This document shows, piece by piece, positions 34,170-42,901 of a stretch of 64,000 nt of DNA. The number at the start of each line of letters is the position of its first letter. The first letter of the stretch is position 1. Source of the stretch: an uncultured Alphaproteobacteria bacterium (GTDB lineage: Bacteria > Pseudomonadota > Alphaproteobacteria > RF32 > CAG-239); NCBI GenBank assembly GCA_934271715.1, contig CAKQRZ010000010.1, forward strand, positions 19,883 through 83,882, in the 5' to 3' direction. The notes beneath the pieces are model-generated. The model was not told the origin of the DNA, searched no databases, and saw only the letters and a program-made list of their open reading frames with translations. The position numbers were made by a program, and so were the translations under genes.

Positions 34170-34236
34170 GTTGTTCACAATCGGGCAGCGGAGTTATTTT
34201 CTGCTGCCTTATTTTATTTAGAAAAGGAAAATCATT

Positions 34237-35727
34237 ATGGCTGATAAAAAGAAAGTATCGGCTGATAACGCGGCGGCGCAAGGCTCTGGCTCCGGCTCAG
34301 GTTTGGGCGTGTGGGCGCTGGCCGCTATTGTTGTCAGCTCTATGATTGGCGGCGGAATTTACAGCCTGCCGCAAAATATGGCAGCCGGAGCTTCGGCCGG
34401 AGCCGTGCTGCTGGCTTGGGTAATTACCGGCATCGGGGTTTATTTTATTGCTAACACATTCCGCATTTTGTCTGCAGCCAAGCCGGATTTGAAAGCCGGT
34501 ATTTATATGTATAGCCGCGCGGGTTTCGGTCCGTATGTCGGTTTTACTATCGGCTGGTCGTATTGGCTTTGTCAAATCTGCGGCAATGTCGGCTATGCCG
34601 TGATAACCATGGACGCGCTGAACTATTTCTTTCCGCCGTATTTTGCCGGAGGAAACAATTTGGCGTCCATAGTCGGAGGCTCTATTTTAATTTGGGGCTT
34701 TAACTATTTGGTTTTACGCGGTATTAAACAAGCCACGGTTATTAATTTGATTGGTACGGTCGCCAAAATCGTGCCGCTGATTCTGTTTATTATCATTGCG
34801 GCGTTTATGTTCCATTTTGACAAGTTTGAGTTTGATTTTTGGGGCGAAAACGCTTCTACGGCAGCCAAACTCGGCGGGCTTTCGGCACAGATTAAAAGCA
34901 CTATGCTGGTGACTTTGTGGGCATTTATCGGTATTGAAGGCGCCGTTGTGATGTCTAAGCACGCCAAGTCGCCTAAAACCGTGGGACGCGCCACCGTTCT
35001 GGGCTTTATCGGCTGTTTGGCGATTTATGTGATGCTGTCGCTGCTGCCGTTCGGCTTAATGAGCCAAGAGCAGCTTGCCGCCGTGCCTAACCCGTCAACC
35101 GCCGGAATTTTGGAAGCTTTGGTCGGCAAATGGGGCGCTTGGCTGATGAATATCGGCTTGCTGGTTTCGGTTTTAACCAGCTGGCTGGCTTGGACGGTGG
35201 TAACCGCGCAAATTCCGCAGGCGGCTGCCGAAAACGGAACATTTCCGAAGCAGTTTGCCAAGGAAAACGCTAACGCAACGCCGTCAGTTTCATTATGGAT
35301 TACCAGTGCTTTAATGCAGATTTTTATGCTGCTGGTTTATTTTTCGGGCAACGCTTGGAACACCATGCTGAGCATTACCAGCGTGATGGTGCTGCCGGCT
35401 TATTTTTCCAGCTGCGCTTATTTGTGGAAAATCTGCGAAGACCATGAATATCCGATGAACTTTTATATTAAACGTTCGGCCGCCTTATTTTCCGGCATTA
35501 TCGGCTCGCTGTATTCGGTATGGCTGATTTACGCCGCCGGTCTGAATTATTTGCTGATGGCGGTGATTTTTATGGCCGTGGGCATTCCGGTTTATATTTG
35601 GGCAAAAAAACAGCGCGAGCCTGAGGCTCCGGCTTTCAGCGTGGGCGAGGGGGTTATAGCCGCTTTTGTGGTGGTAATCGCTTTGTTTGCCGTATATGCA
35701 ATGTCCAGCGGAATTGTGCATATATAA
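34237..35727 (+). CDS. aaxC: APC-family arginine/agmatine antiporter (AaxC/AdiC type)
   Basis: The 496-residue inner-membrane transporter has about 12-13 predicted spans. The unwound first helix motif is AIVVSSMIGGGIYSLPQNMA (GxG), and YMYSRAGFGPYVGFTIGWSY and WAFIGIEGAVVMSKHAKSP mark the amino acid/polyamine antiporter branch of the APC superfamily. Placed right after a pyruvoyl arginine decarboxylase, it most likely exchanges external arginine for internal agmatine, as AaxC does, raising cytoplasmic pH. Ornithine or lysine exchange cannot be excluded from sequence. A short charged N-terminus with Gly/Ser repeats precedes the first span. AAAAGGAAA lies before the ATG. Confidence 0.88.
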   Translation: MADKKKVSADNAAAQGSGSGSGLGVWALAAIVVSSMIGGGIYSLPQNMAAGASAGAVLLAWVITGIGVYFIANTFRILSAAKPDLKAGIYMYSRAGFGPYVGFTIGWSYWLCQICGNVGYAVITMDALNYFFPPYFAGGNNLASIVGGSILIWGFNYLVLRGIKQATVINLIGTVAKIVPLILFIIIAAFMFHFDKFEFDFWGENASTAAKLGGLSAQIKSTMLVTLWAFIGIEGAVVMSKHAKSPKTVGRATVLGFIGCLAIYVMLSLLPFGLMSQEQLAAVPNPSTAGILEALVGKWGAWLMNIGLLVSVLTSWLAWTVVTAQIPQAAAENGTFPKQFAKENANATPSVSLWITSALMQIFMLLVYFSGNAWNTMLSITSVMVLPAYFSSCAYLWKICEDHEYPMNFYIKRSAALFSGIIGSLYSVWLIYAAGLNYLLMAVIFMAVGIPVYIWAKKQREPEAPAFSVGEGVIAAFVVVIALFAVYAMSSGIVHI

Positions 35728-35741
35728 ATCCGCTCAACGGA

Positions 35742-35773
35742 AAACAGTCCGGTGCTTTGCTGCCGGACTGTTT
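35742..35773. terminator. Bidirectional terminator after aaxC
   Basis: A perfect 11-bp stem, AAACAGTCCGG with CCGGACTGTTT, around a 10-base loop, 14 bases after the aaxC stop and 7 bases from the convergent gene end. Confidence 0.75.
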
Positions 35774-35779
35774 GGGCGT

Positions 35780-36400
35780 TTAGATAACTGAGTTATTTTT
35801 TGAATACCGCCATATAAGGTTAGTAAAAGCAATATACATCAGCATTTCACAGCTTTCTTCCAAAATTTCATTATCTATTATCGGCCATTCGGCGAGTGTC
35901 GCCATAATTACAGCGCCGGCAAAAATCAAAGAATCCCATACAAAAATCGGAGCATTTATAATATATTGCCAAACGGTTTTGTAAACTTTTTTGCTCCAAA
36001 CATAATAAACTATACACAGACCGTACAAATCGCGCAGCGGCTCAACTATAAAGCCGTATTTCATCTTTTTCCAGCGGCATATTTCTTCCGGCGGTAAATA
36101 TTTATCGCAAAAATAAGCCCGTCCCAGATTAGTCTCACGCATAAGCATTAAAATGATTATCAAGGCCAGCGCTGTAAACAATGTTTTATCTCTGGGGGCT
36201 TTTACCGCAGCGGCAAAAGCAGCGGTCAACACCAGCAGCTGCAGATTTTCTACCCAAGCTCCCTCTGTAAAAAGCGCTGGGTCAGCAAATTTCAGCATAA
36301 ACGGAATTGTTAAAATATATACAAATTCAGCAATAGTTAACAGGTTAATATTCCAGCGTAACCGCGACGGAATATTCCTTAAAAAATCTAAAAGTTTCAT
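35780..36400 (-). CDS. Polytopic membrane protein of unknown function
   Basis: The 206 residues contain about six hydrophobic spans. Charged residues recur inside or beside the spans: GAWVENLQLLVL, IILMLMRETNLGRAYF and NEILEESCEML. Buried Glu/Arg with a Glu-rich last helix suggest an active or binding site rather than a plain anchor. I cannot name the family. AAGGGAAAA precedes the ATG. The gene stands alone between a terminator and a divergent promoter region. Confidence 0.75.
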   Translation of the reverse strand: MKLLDFLRNIPSRLRWNINLLTIAEFVYILTIPFMLKFADPALFTEGAWVENLQLLVLTAAFAAAVKAPRDKTLFTALALIIILMLMRETNLGRAYFCDKYLPPEEICRWKKMKYGFIVEPLRDLYGLCIVYYVWSKKVYKTVWQYIINAPIFVWDSLIFAGAVIMATLAEWPIIDNEILEESCEMLMYIAFTNLIWRYSKNNSVI

Positions 36401-36524
36401 TTTTCCCTTATCTTTAAAAATACATAATACATTATTCTTATAGCCGTTTAAAATTTTTCATGTAAGCGTTTTTTTAAGAGATTGGGGATAATTTTATTAA
36501 CCGTGGAAAGAAAGTATAAAAAAA

Positions 36525-36554
36525 TTGACTAAGGCTGTTTAATCATTTTATACT
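36525..36554 (+). promoter_or_regulatory. Promoter of the GT-C gene
   Basis: TTGACT (36525-36530), an 18-base spacer and TATACT (36549-36554). The -10 box ends only 7 bases before the ATG at 36562, so transcription should begin at or next to the start codon (leaderless mRNA). Confidence 0.65.
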
Positions 36555-36561
36555 GCCGATT

Positions 36562-38181
36562 ATGAAAATAAAAGAGCTGCATATATTTAATCTTCCTGCC
36601 TCGTCCTATGTCAGCATAGGCGTGATGTTTTTGCTTTTGGCGCAGGCTTTGCTGGACTTGTTTTATACCGGATTGCTGAACGCCGATGAAATAGAGCATA
36701 TTCACGCTTCATGGCTGGTATGGAGCGGCAAAACGCCTTATCTGGATTTTTTTGAGCATCATAATCCGCTGCTGTGGTATTTATTTGCACCGCTGACAGG
36801 CTTGATGTTTGATAACGTAAATATTTATTTTGCCTGCAGGCTTTCGGCGCTGGCGGCAAATTTGGCAAGCTGGTGGTTTATATACAAAATCATCCGGCAA
36901 TGGCTGGGGTCATACAAAATATGGCTGGCAGCGCTGGTGTTGTTTTGCTGCGGAGATTATGTCAGCCGCAATCTGGTGGAATTCCGCCCCGATGCTTTTA
37001 TGAATTTATGCTTTTGGAGCGGCTTGTATTTTTATCTGGCTTATTTTGCCAATAAACGGCAGATTTATTTGTCGGCGGCGTTTGCTTTGTTTGGCTTGGC
37101 CTTTTTCTTTTTGCAAAAAGCGGCATTGCTGCTGGCGGCGCTGGGAATTTTCACGGTTTGGCAGCAGATAAAAAGACGGATTAAGCTTAGTGATTTTATC
37201 AAAGCCTTAATAGTTCCGTTTATAATTTCCGGACTGTTTGCAGCGTGGCTGCTGTATCATAAAATGCTGGGATTGTACTGGGAGCTGAACTATAGCCTGA
37301 ACAGCCTGCTGCCGCAGTATTACGGGCTGCACATGGTAAAATTTACAATTTTCGGAGTTATGCTGCATCTGCCGTTTTATAACGGCTGGGCTTCGGTGTT
37401 TTTTGCACCGTCGGCTATAGCGCTGAGTTTTGCTGCAATTCTGAGCTATCCTAAAATCTGGCAAAAAAATATTGCCGCAAAATGTTTGGTTGTTTTGTTT
37501 TTTTCTGAATTGGCTATCCGCATTTTTACGTTTTCGCCTTACGCCCACTATTTTTCGCAGCTGAATGCTTTGGCGGCGCTGATTATTGCCGCCGCGGTGT
37601 TTGAAAATGAAAATGCTTTCAAAAAATATTTGTATAATATTGCCATGTTTATCGTGTTTATTATTATCGCCGGATTGGTTCTCTGCAGCTTTGCGCAGCG
37701 CCATAACAACGCTAAAATAAAGCCGTTTTTAGAAACCGCTCAGTTTGTGATAAATCAGACTAAGCCGAACGAGGCGGTAATGAATGCCGATAATACCAAC
37801 TTTAATCTGTTTCGTCCCGATGCGCATTATGTTTGGTTTATGCTGAATGATATCGGCTGGATTTATGAAACAAACTTTACGCAGAAAACAAATCTTGACG
37901 ATATGCTGAAAGCTAAGAAAGCGGTGCTGATAAAGCCGGAAGATTTTTCCAACACGCCTTTAAGCGAACGCCGCAATAAAAAGCTGTTTGAGTATAATAC
38001 CGATATGATGCGCCTGTATCAAAAGCAAAAAATCAGCGATATAGATTTATTTGATTTGCTTATAAAAATCCCGCAGCCGAAAGCTTATATTTGGAATATG
38101 GAACTGGTGCAGAAGTATTACCGGCCGGCTGAGCAGGGGTTTTGGATTTTGAAAGACGAGTACCGACAACAGGAGAATTAA
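36562..38181 (+). CDS. GT-C fold membrane glycosyltransferase-like protein
   Basis: The 539 residues have about 11-12 predicted spans and a C-terminal soluble part (from about residue 390). Near residue 47, after the first span, LNADEIEHIHAS contains the acidic DE pair typical of the first loop of GT-C enzymes (PMT/ArnT-like), which use polyprenyl-phosphate sugars. HHNPLLWYLFAPL follows. Substrate and acceptor are unknown; lipid A, glycan or protein modification are all possible. No Shine-Dalgarno sequence precedes the ATG, matching a leaderless transcript. The next gene begins right after the stop (TAAATG). Confidence 0.8.
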   Translation: MKIKELHIFNLPASSYVSIGVMFLLLAQALLDLFYTGLLNADEIEHIHASWLVWSGKTPYLDFFEHHNPLLWYLFAPLTGLMFDNVNIYFACRLSALAANLASWWFIYKIIRQWLGSYKIWLAALVLFCCGDYVSRNLVEFRPDAFMNLCFWSGLYFYLAYFANKRQIYLSAAFALFGLAFFFLQKAALLLAALGIFTVWQQIKRRIKLSDFIKALIVPFIISGLFAAWLLYHKMLGLYWELNYSLNSLLPQYYGLHMVKFTIFGVMLHLPFYNGWASVFFAPSAIALSFAAILSYPKIWQKNIAAKCLVVLFFSELAIRIFTFSPYAHYFSQLNALAALIIAAAVFENENAFKKYLYNIAMFIVFIIIAGLVLCSFAQRHNNAKIKPFLETAQFVINQTKPNEAVMNADNTNFNLFRPDAHYVWFMLNDIGWIYETNFTQKTNLDDMLKAKKAVLIKPEDFSNTPLSERRNKKLFEYNTDMMRLYQKQKISDIDLFDLLIKIPQPKAYIWNMELVQKYYRPAEQGFWILKDEYRQQEN

Positions 38182-38865
38182 ATGCAGAAAAATTTAATAA
38201 TTTGGGATTTTGACGGAGTTTTGGCCGACAGCGAGCATCTGTGGGTGCAAAATTGGGCAGATACTCTGCAGAAACTTTATAATTTTACGCTGACTCCTGA
38301 AATGCAGAAGCAATACCTTGAGGGCAAAGCCGATAAAACAAAGGTGGAATTGCTGGCGCACGATTTTCCGCAGCTGAAACTGGATGATAAATTCTGGGCG
38401 GAAATTCATCAGAATGAAGACCGTTTAATAGCGTCTGAATTAACTTTAACCGAAAATATTGAACAGATTTTGGATGATAAAGATTTTGCTCAATGCGTAG
38501 CTACCGGCGCCACTTTGGAAAAACATAACAAAAAGACCGTAAAGCTGGGCTTGGGCAAATATTTTGCTGAGCATAACACCTTTACCGCCTATATGGTGGC
38601 AAACGGCAAGCCGGCGCCGGATATCTTTTTATATGCGGCAAAAACAATGGGCTTTGCGCCGCAGCATTGCTTGGTTATAGAAGATTCTCTTGCCGGCATT
38701 AAAGCCGCAAAAGCTGCAGATATTCCGGTAATTGCCTATATTGGCGCAACCGGACACAACACCAAAGAATACACCGCCGCCTGCAAAGAAGCTGGAGCTT
38801 TCGCAGTCAGCGATAATATGCTGGAAATACATCAGCTAATCAAAGAACATTTTAGTAATAAGTGA
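38182..38865 (+). CDS. HAD-superfamily phosphatase (phosphoglucomutase-like, subfamily IA)
   Basis: The 227 residues keep all four HAD motifs: motif I IIWDFDGVLADSEHLW (nucleophile Asp about residue 9), motif II CVATGATL, motif III Lys in NGKPAPDIFLYA, and motif IV LVIEDSLAGIKAAKAA. The helical cap between motifs I and II puts it in subfamily IA with YieH/beta-phosphoglucomutase-like enzymes that act on sugar phosphates. The substrate is not predictable. It is coupled to the GT-C gene (no gap) and is followed after 7 bases by the nitroreductase-like gene. Confidence 0.9.
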   Translation: MQKNLIIWDFDGVLADSEHLWVQNWADTLQKLYNFTLTPEMQKQYLEGKADKTKVELLAHDFPQLKLDDKFWAEIHQNEDRLIASELTLTENIEQILDDKDFAQCVATGATLEKHNKKTVKLGLGKYFAEHNTFTAYMVANGKPAPDIFLYAAKTMGFAPQHCLVIEDSLAGIKAAKAADIPVIAYIGATGHNTKEYTAACKEAGAFAVSDNMLEIHQLIKEHFSNK

Positions 38866-38872
38866 GAAAATT

Positions 38873-39472
38873 ATGAAAAATTTATTGTTTTTTACAAGTG
38901 CAGTTTTATTTGCATTTTCGGCAGCGGCTGCCGATATCAAAAAATTACCGGAGCCGGATTTGAATGCGGATTCCGCGCCTTTTATGCAGATTTTGAACGC
39001 CAGACAGTCCGGCCGCAGCTATGATGCGGATAAACGTGTTGACGACGCAACCTTAAGCGAAATTTTATGGAGCGCTGCCGGCGTTAACCAATACGGAAAA
39101 ATAACTATTCCGACAGCCCGCAATAATCAGAATCTGAAAGTTTTTGTTCTAAGCAGTTCCGGTATTTGGCTGTATAATGCAAAAGCCAATCAGCTGGAAA
39201 AAGTTTCTGACAAAAACATGCTGCCGTATTTGGCGGAAAAGCAGGACTTCATTTTAAAAGCGCCTGTGCATTTGGTTTATACCAGCTCAGACAAAATGTG
39301 GGGATTTGCTCATGCCGGTTCAGCCTATCAGAATGTATATCTGTATGCGGCGGCCAAAGGCTTAAGCACGGTTATCCGCGGGCTGCCGAATGATGAGACC
39401 ATGGCAAAGGCTCTGAATTTGAGCGATGATGAATTTACCATTGCGCATCAGCCGGTAGGATATCCTAAATAG
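38873..39472 (+). CDS. Exported SagB-like nitroreductase-family protein
   Basis: The 199-residue protein begins with a signal peptide (MKNLLFFTSAVLFAFSAAAA). The nitroreductase fold signature is ILNARQSGRSYDADKRVDDA, LSEILWSAAGVNQYGK and IPTARNNQNLKVFVL, with late AHAGSAYQNVYLYAAAKGLS and IAHQPVGYPK. This fits small SagB-type FMN oxidoreductases. Export of a flavoprotein would need periplasmic FMN or Tat transport, but no twin Arg is seen, so cofactor and activity are uncertain. TGAGAAAATT precedes the ATG. Confidence 0.85.
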   Translation: MKNLLFFTSAVLFAFSAAAADIKKLPEPDLNADSAPFMQILNARQSGRSYDADKRVDDATLSEILWSAAGVNQYGKITIPTARNNQNLKVFVLSSSGIWLYNAKANQLEKVSDKNMLPYLAEKQDFILKAPVHLVYTSSDKMWGFAHAGSAYQNVYLYAAAKGLSTVIRGLPNDETMAKALNLSDDEFTIAHQPVGYPK

Positions 39473-39511
39473 CATATTTGTATTTTAGCTTTGAATGCCT
39501 ACATTGTTTTT

Positions 39512-39775
39512 ATGCAAAATTCAAAGCCGAAATATACTCTTAAAGAAAAATTGGATATCGCCGAAAGCATTTCTACGGTATTGATGTTTCTTATGGCGGT
39601 GTGGGGAACGGTTACCGCCTATGAAGAGGGCTTTTGGCATAAGCTGATGCATATTGTCAACCACTATCATTCGGAAATTGTCCGGATAGAATATTCCGAG
39701 CAGACTAAGACGGCAGAACATAAAACTCCGCCGCCTGAAAATATTAAGAGTGAAGATAAACACCGCAAAAACTAA
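39512..39775 (+). CDS. Small single-span membrane protein, hypothetical
   Basis: The 87 residues have one hydrophobic span (SISTVLMFLMAVWGTVTAYE) and a hydrophilic, Lys/Glu/Pro-rich C-terminus ending SEDKHRKN. The ATG at 39512 lacks a clear ribosome site, as does a TTG 7 codons earlier. Codon use resembles the neighbours. It follows the nitroreductase-like gene by 39 bases. I consider it probably real but weakly supported. Confidence 0.5.
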   Translation: MQNSKPKYTLKEKLDIAESISTVLMFLMAVWGTVTAYEEGFWHKLMHIVNHYHSEIVRIEYSEQTKTAEHKTPPPENIKSEDKHRKN

Positions 39776-39922
39776 TCAAAACTCATGATAACCCCGCATT
39801 GCTAACGGATTATTTCAGCTATAAGGAAAAGCAAACTTTTAAATTTATCATTCTTGCAAAAACGGCCGGATTATGTTAATTATGCGGATATAAAGTTATT
39901 ATTTTAGCTGAGGAGAGGTTTT

Positions 39923-41104
39923 ATGTCCGGTGATGTTTGCTTTCATAACGCTGTAGTTTACAACGGCTATTCCATGATGAAAAACTGCGCCGTTTTAATC
40001 AGAGATGATAAAATTGTTGATGTGTTTAATGAAGAGCGTTTTTTTCAAAAAAAATTTGATGATTCCACTCGTTTGATAGATGTAAAAGGCTGCAGTATTG
40101 CTCCTGGTTTTATAGATACGCATATCCATGGTTTCGGCGGTTACGGAACGGAGGACTGCTCGGCAAAATCTATTTTAAAAATGTCGGAGGGCTTGGCTAA
40201 ATGGGGCGTAACCTCATTTATTCCGACGCTGTATTCTGAAAAAAAAGATAAAATGATACGCGGCATACGCGCAATCGTCAAAGCCATGGGCAAAGAAAAA
40301 GGTGCCAAAATTTTAGGCATTCATCTGGAGGGGCCTTTTATCTCGCCGGCCCGACTGGGCGTGCAGTCGCCGGATACGGTAAGTCCGGTGGATTTGAATT
40401 TAATGGAAGAATTATGGAACGCCTCAGAAGGGCATATCATCAATATGACGCTGGCTCCGGAAATAAAAAATATGCGGGAGCTGGCTTTGTATTGCATTTC
40501 TAAAGGAATTGTCATGCAGGCCGGTCATACTAACGCCACCTATAAGCAGATGATTGAGGGTATGCAGGCGCGGATTATGCATGTAACCCACTTGTTTAAC
40601 GCCATGAGCCGCATGCATCACCGCGACCCGGGAGCAGTAGGCGCCGTATTTATTCATCCGGAATTGTCGTGTGAAATTATCGCCGACGGTATTCATATAG
40701 ATTCGGAAATCATAAAGTTTTTGCTGACCTGCAAGTCTTTGGATAAAGTTGTTTTGGTTACCGACGCTTTAAAGCCGACCAAGCAAAAGCACGGACCTTT
40801 GTTTGCCAACGGCGAGGAAGTGTATCTGGATAAATGTTTTTACCGAAAATCGGATAATGTGATTGCCGGTTCGGCGCTGACCATGATAGACAGCGTGAAA
40901 AATATCGTTTCTTACGGGTTTAGGCTGGAAGAGGCTATTCACATGGCGTCAACCAATCCGGCAAGAATTATGAAACAAGACAATTTAGGCGTTATCGCTC
41001 CGGGATATGACGCTGACTTGGTTATTCTCAGCGATAAACTGAAAGTAAAATATACCATTATTAAAGGGCAAATTTATGAGAAAGGAAAATTAGTATGCGC
41101 GTAA
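39923..41104 (+). CDS. nagA: N-acetylglucosamine-6-phosphate deacetylase
   Basis: Removes acetate from GlcNAc-6-P, the first committed step of amino-sugar catabolism and murein recycling. The 393 residues show the amidohydrolase barrel: PGFIDTHIHGFGGYGTED (modified metal site; the second His is kept), LGIHLEGPFISP (metal-binding Glu), GHTNATY, HLFNAMSRMHHR and VLVTDALKP (catalytic Asp). GAGGAG precedes the ATG. The coding end overlaps nagB by 10 bases, so both are translated together. No NagC/NagR operator was recognised upstream. Confidence 0.96.
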   Translation: MSGDVCFHNAVVYNGYSMMKNCAVLIRDDKIVDVFNEERFFQKKFDDSTRLIDVKGCSIAPGFIDTHIHGFGGYGTEDCSAKSILKMSEGLAKWGVTSFIPTLYSEKKDKMIRGIRAIVKAMGKEKGAKILGIHLEGPFISPARLGVQSPDTVSPVDLNLMEELWNASEGHIINMTLAPEIKNMRELALYCISKGIVMQAGHTNATYKQMIEGMQARIMHVTHLFNAMSRMHHRDPGAVGAVFIHPELSCEIIADGIHIDSEIIKFLLTCKSLDKVVLVTDALKPTKQKHGPLFANGEEVYLDKCFYRKSDNVIAGSALTMIDSVKNIVSYGFRLEEAIHMASTNPARIMKQDNLGVIAPGYDADLVILSDKLKVKYTIIKGQIYEKGKLVCA

Positions 41105-41889
41105 TAATAAAAGATGATAAAGAGTGGGTAGCAGATTGGGCGGCAAACTATGTTGCCTATAAAATCAACCGTTTCAAGCCGACACCTAACAAGCCGTTTG
41201 TTTTGGGTTTGCCAACCGGTTCAACTCCGCTCGGCATGTATAATAAGCTGATTAAGCTGTGCCAAGCAAGCAAGGTTTCATTTGCCAATGTCGTTACTTT
41301 TAATATGGACGAATATATCGGTTTGGCTCCGGAGCATCCGCAAAGCTATCATTATTTTATGTATGAAAATTTCTTTAACCATATAGATATTCAAAAGAAA
41401 AACATTCATATTTTGGACGGCTTAACCAAAGACTATGAAAAAGAATGTTTAGGTTATGAGCGCAAAATTAAAGAGATAGGCGGTATTCATCTGTTTATCG
41501 GCGGAGTAGGGGAAGATGGGCATATTGCCTTTAACGAGCCTTTTTCGTCGCTGTCATCCCGCACCAGAGTAAAAACGCTGACCGAAAGCACCATAAAAGC
41601 AAATTCCCGATTTTTTGATTATGATTTATCAAAAGTTCCGACCCAAGCGCTGACCGTCGGCGTCGGCACCATTATGGACGCGGAAGAAGTTATGATTCTG
41701 GCAACCGGAAAAAATAAGGCTCAAGCCCTGAAGCACAGCATAGAAGACGGCATAAGCCATGTTTGGACTTTGTCGGAACTGCAGCGCCACCAGCATGGAA
41801 TTATTGTTTGCGACAAAGAGGCTGCGTCAGACCTGAGCGAACCGACAATAAAATACTTTTTGGAAATCCAAAGCAAAATCCCGGGATAA
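41095..41889 (+). CDS. nagB: Glucosamine-6-phosphate deaminase
   Basis: Converts GlcN-6-P to fructose-6-P and ammonia. The 264 residues contain GLPTGSTPLGMYNKL, FNMDEYIGL (catalytic Asp) and the DxHxxxxE set in GVGEDGHIAFNEP (Asp, His, Glu). The C-terminus is HQHGIIVCDKEAASDLSEPT. The residues for GlcNAc-6-P allosteric control cannot be judged safely. Coupled to nagA and followed by a terminator at 41903-41937. Confidence 0.97.
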   Translation: MRVIIKDDKEWVADWAANYVAYKINRFKPTPNKPFVLGLPTGSTPLGMYNKLIKLCQASKVSFANVVTFNMDEYIGLAPEHPQSYHYFMYENFFNHIDIQKKNIHILDGLTKDYEKECLGYERKIKEIGGIHLFIGGVGEDGHIAFNEPFSSLSSRTRVKTLTESTIKANSRFFDYDLSKVPTQALTVGVGTIMDAEEVMILATGKNKAQALKHSIEDGISHVWTLSELQRHQHGIIVCDKEAASDLSEPTIKYFLEIQSKIPG

Positions 41890-41902
41890 TAAGGAAATAA
41901 CA

Positions 41903-41937
41903 AAAGAAAGCAGTTCTTCAAATTTACTGTTTTCTTT
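41903..41937 (+). terminator. Terminator of nagAB
   Basis: AAAGAAAGCAGT pairs with ACTGTTTTCTTT (12 bp with one G-U pair), and the right arm ends in TTTCTTTTTT. It lies 13 bases after nagB. Confidence 0.75.
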
Positions 41938-41965
41938 TTTATAAGGCTGTATCGGCAATTATACT

Positions 41966-42901
41966 TTAATACCAATATAATAAGGCGTGGCAGGCAATAC
42001 CTTGTTTACAAACCGGAATATCTTTGCAAAATTCGTTAATCTGCGAAACCGTTAAATCTTTCAGGCAATTTTGGCTGTATGTTTGGCAGTCGCTATCGCC
42101 AAAAAATAAGTTATTTTTTGTCAGGCTGGAATTGTTGGTATTAATATAAAACATTACGGCATCAATCATGTTGTGATAATATTTACCGACATTCAAATAT
42201 AGTTTGCACCTTAAAGCATCGTTGTTGACATTGTCGGAAAGTATGCCGATATAGCCGGTTCCATGATGATATATGGAAAGGATGTTGCCAAGAGCGTCTT
42301 GAACATGAAGAGTATCGTTAGGTATAATCATATCGTCGGGAAATTCATCTAAAGCCAAAAGAACAGAAACCAGATAAGTTTCACTATTAGCTACTTTTTG
42401 GTCATTTAGCCGAAGTTGTGATTTATAAGTGGTTAAAGTGTTTATCATATATTGCCATTGTTCAAGTGCTTTATTCCATTTATACATGGATAATGCCTTA
42501 GAATAACCGGCAATTCCACCGACAGAGAGAACAGCAATAATTGCTAGAACGCCGAGCATTTCTATCATGCTTCTGCCTAGCGGGTTTGCGCCTCTGCCGC
42601 CAGTCATCCTAGGTCTTGTACCTAGGATCTTGTCGCACCAAGGGCGGAGCCAATCCTCGCCGTTAGTTACGGCGTCATTGCGAGCGGAGCAATCTATAAC
42701 CCTCGCCCGTGCGGGAGAGGGTGACGCCTTGGCGTTGGGTGAGGGGTATTTAAAGAACGTGCAAAAGGTACTAAGCCCTCGTCTCCGGCACCAGTCATTC
42801 TCGGATTTATTCCGAGAATCTTCTCTCAATAAGCACTTATGCAATAATAAGGCAAATTTATTGGCTAGGTTAGAGACTCGTTGTAACAAGATTCTAGGCA
42901 C
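41966..42901 (-). CDS. Pilin-like protein B with repeat-built leader
   Basis: The mature part starts at PLG^RSMIEMLGVLAIIAVL (Glu +5), followed by GGIAGYSKALSMYKWNKAL. The body is about 190 residues and more divergent than the other copies, with DALRCKLYLNVGKYYHNMI, DCQTYSQNCLKDLTVSQI and the terminal cysteine cluster CKDIPVCKQGIAC. In-frame residues ahead of the cleavage site come entirely from palindromic elements II, III and I. The GTG at 42901 lies inside element II and has no ribosome site. The frame remains open to 43060, where a (CT)8 tract separates it from the likely natural ATG at 43100. Confidence 0.8.
   Translation of the reverse strand: MPRILLQRVSNLANKFALLLHKCLLREDSRNKSENDWCRRRGLSTFCTFFKYPSPNAKASPSPARARVIDCSARNDAVTNGEDWLRPWCDKILGTRPRMTGGRGANPLGRSMIEMLGVLAIIAVLSVGGIAGYSKALSMYKWNKALEQWQYMINTLTTYKSQLRLNDQKVANSETYLVSVLLALDEFPDDMIIPNDTLHVQDALGNILSIYHHGTGYIGILSDNVNNDALRCKLYLNVGKYYHNMIDAVMFYINTNNSSLTKNNLFFGDSDCQTYSQNCLKDLTVSQINEFCKDIPVCKQGIACHALLYWY
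42591..42699 (-). repeat. Palindromic element I (PWCDKILG type), copy in pilin B
   Basis: Contains the hairpin CCTAGGTCTTGTACCTAGG and the dyad CCGTTAGTTACGG. In the pilin frame it encodes CSARNDAVTNGEDWLRPWCD and then KILGTRPRMTGGRGAN. It is the fullest match to the copy at 43441-43553. Confidence 0.8.
42700..42774 (-). repeat. Palindromic element III (YPSP type), copy in pilin B
   Basis: Same core as 19702-19777 (GACGCCTTGGCGTTGGGTG), reading FKYPSPNAKASPSPARARV in frame. Confidence 0.8.

Noticed and set aside
39776..39922. Riboswitch or glmS-type element before nagA
   Set aside because: No conserved pairing or consensus was found, only an AT-rich leader with a standard ribosome site.
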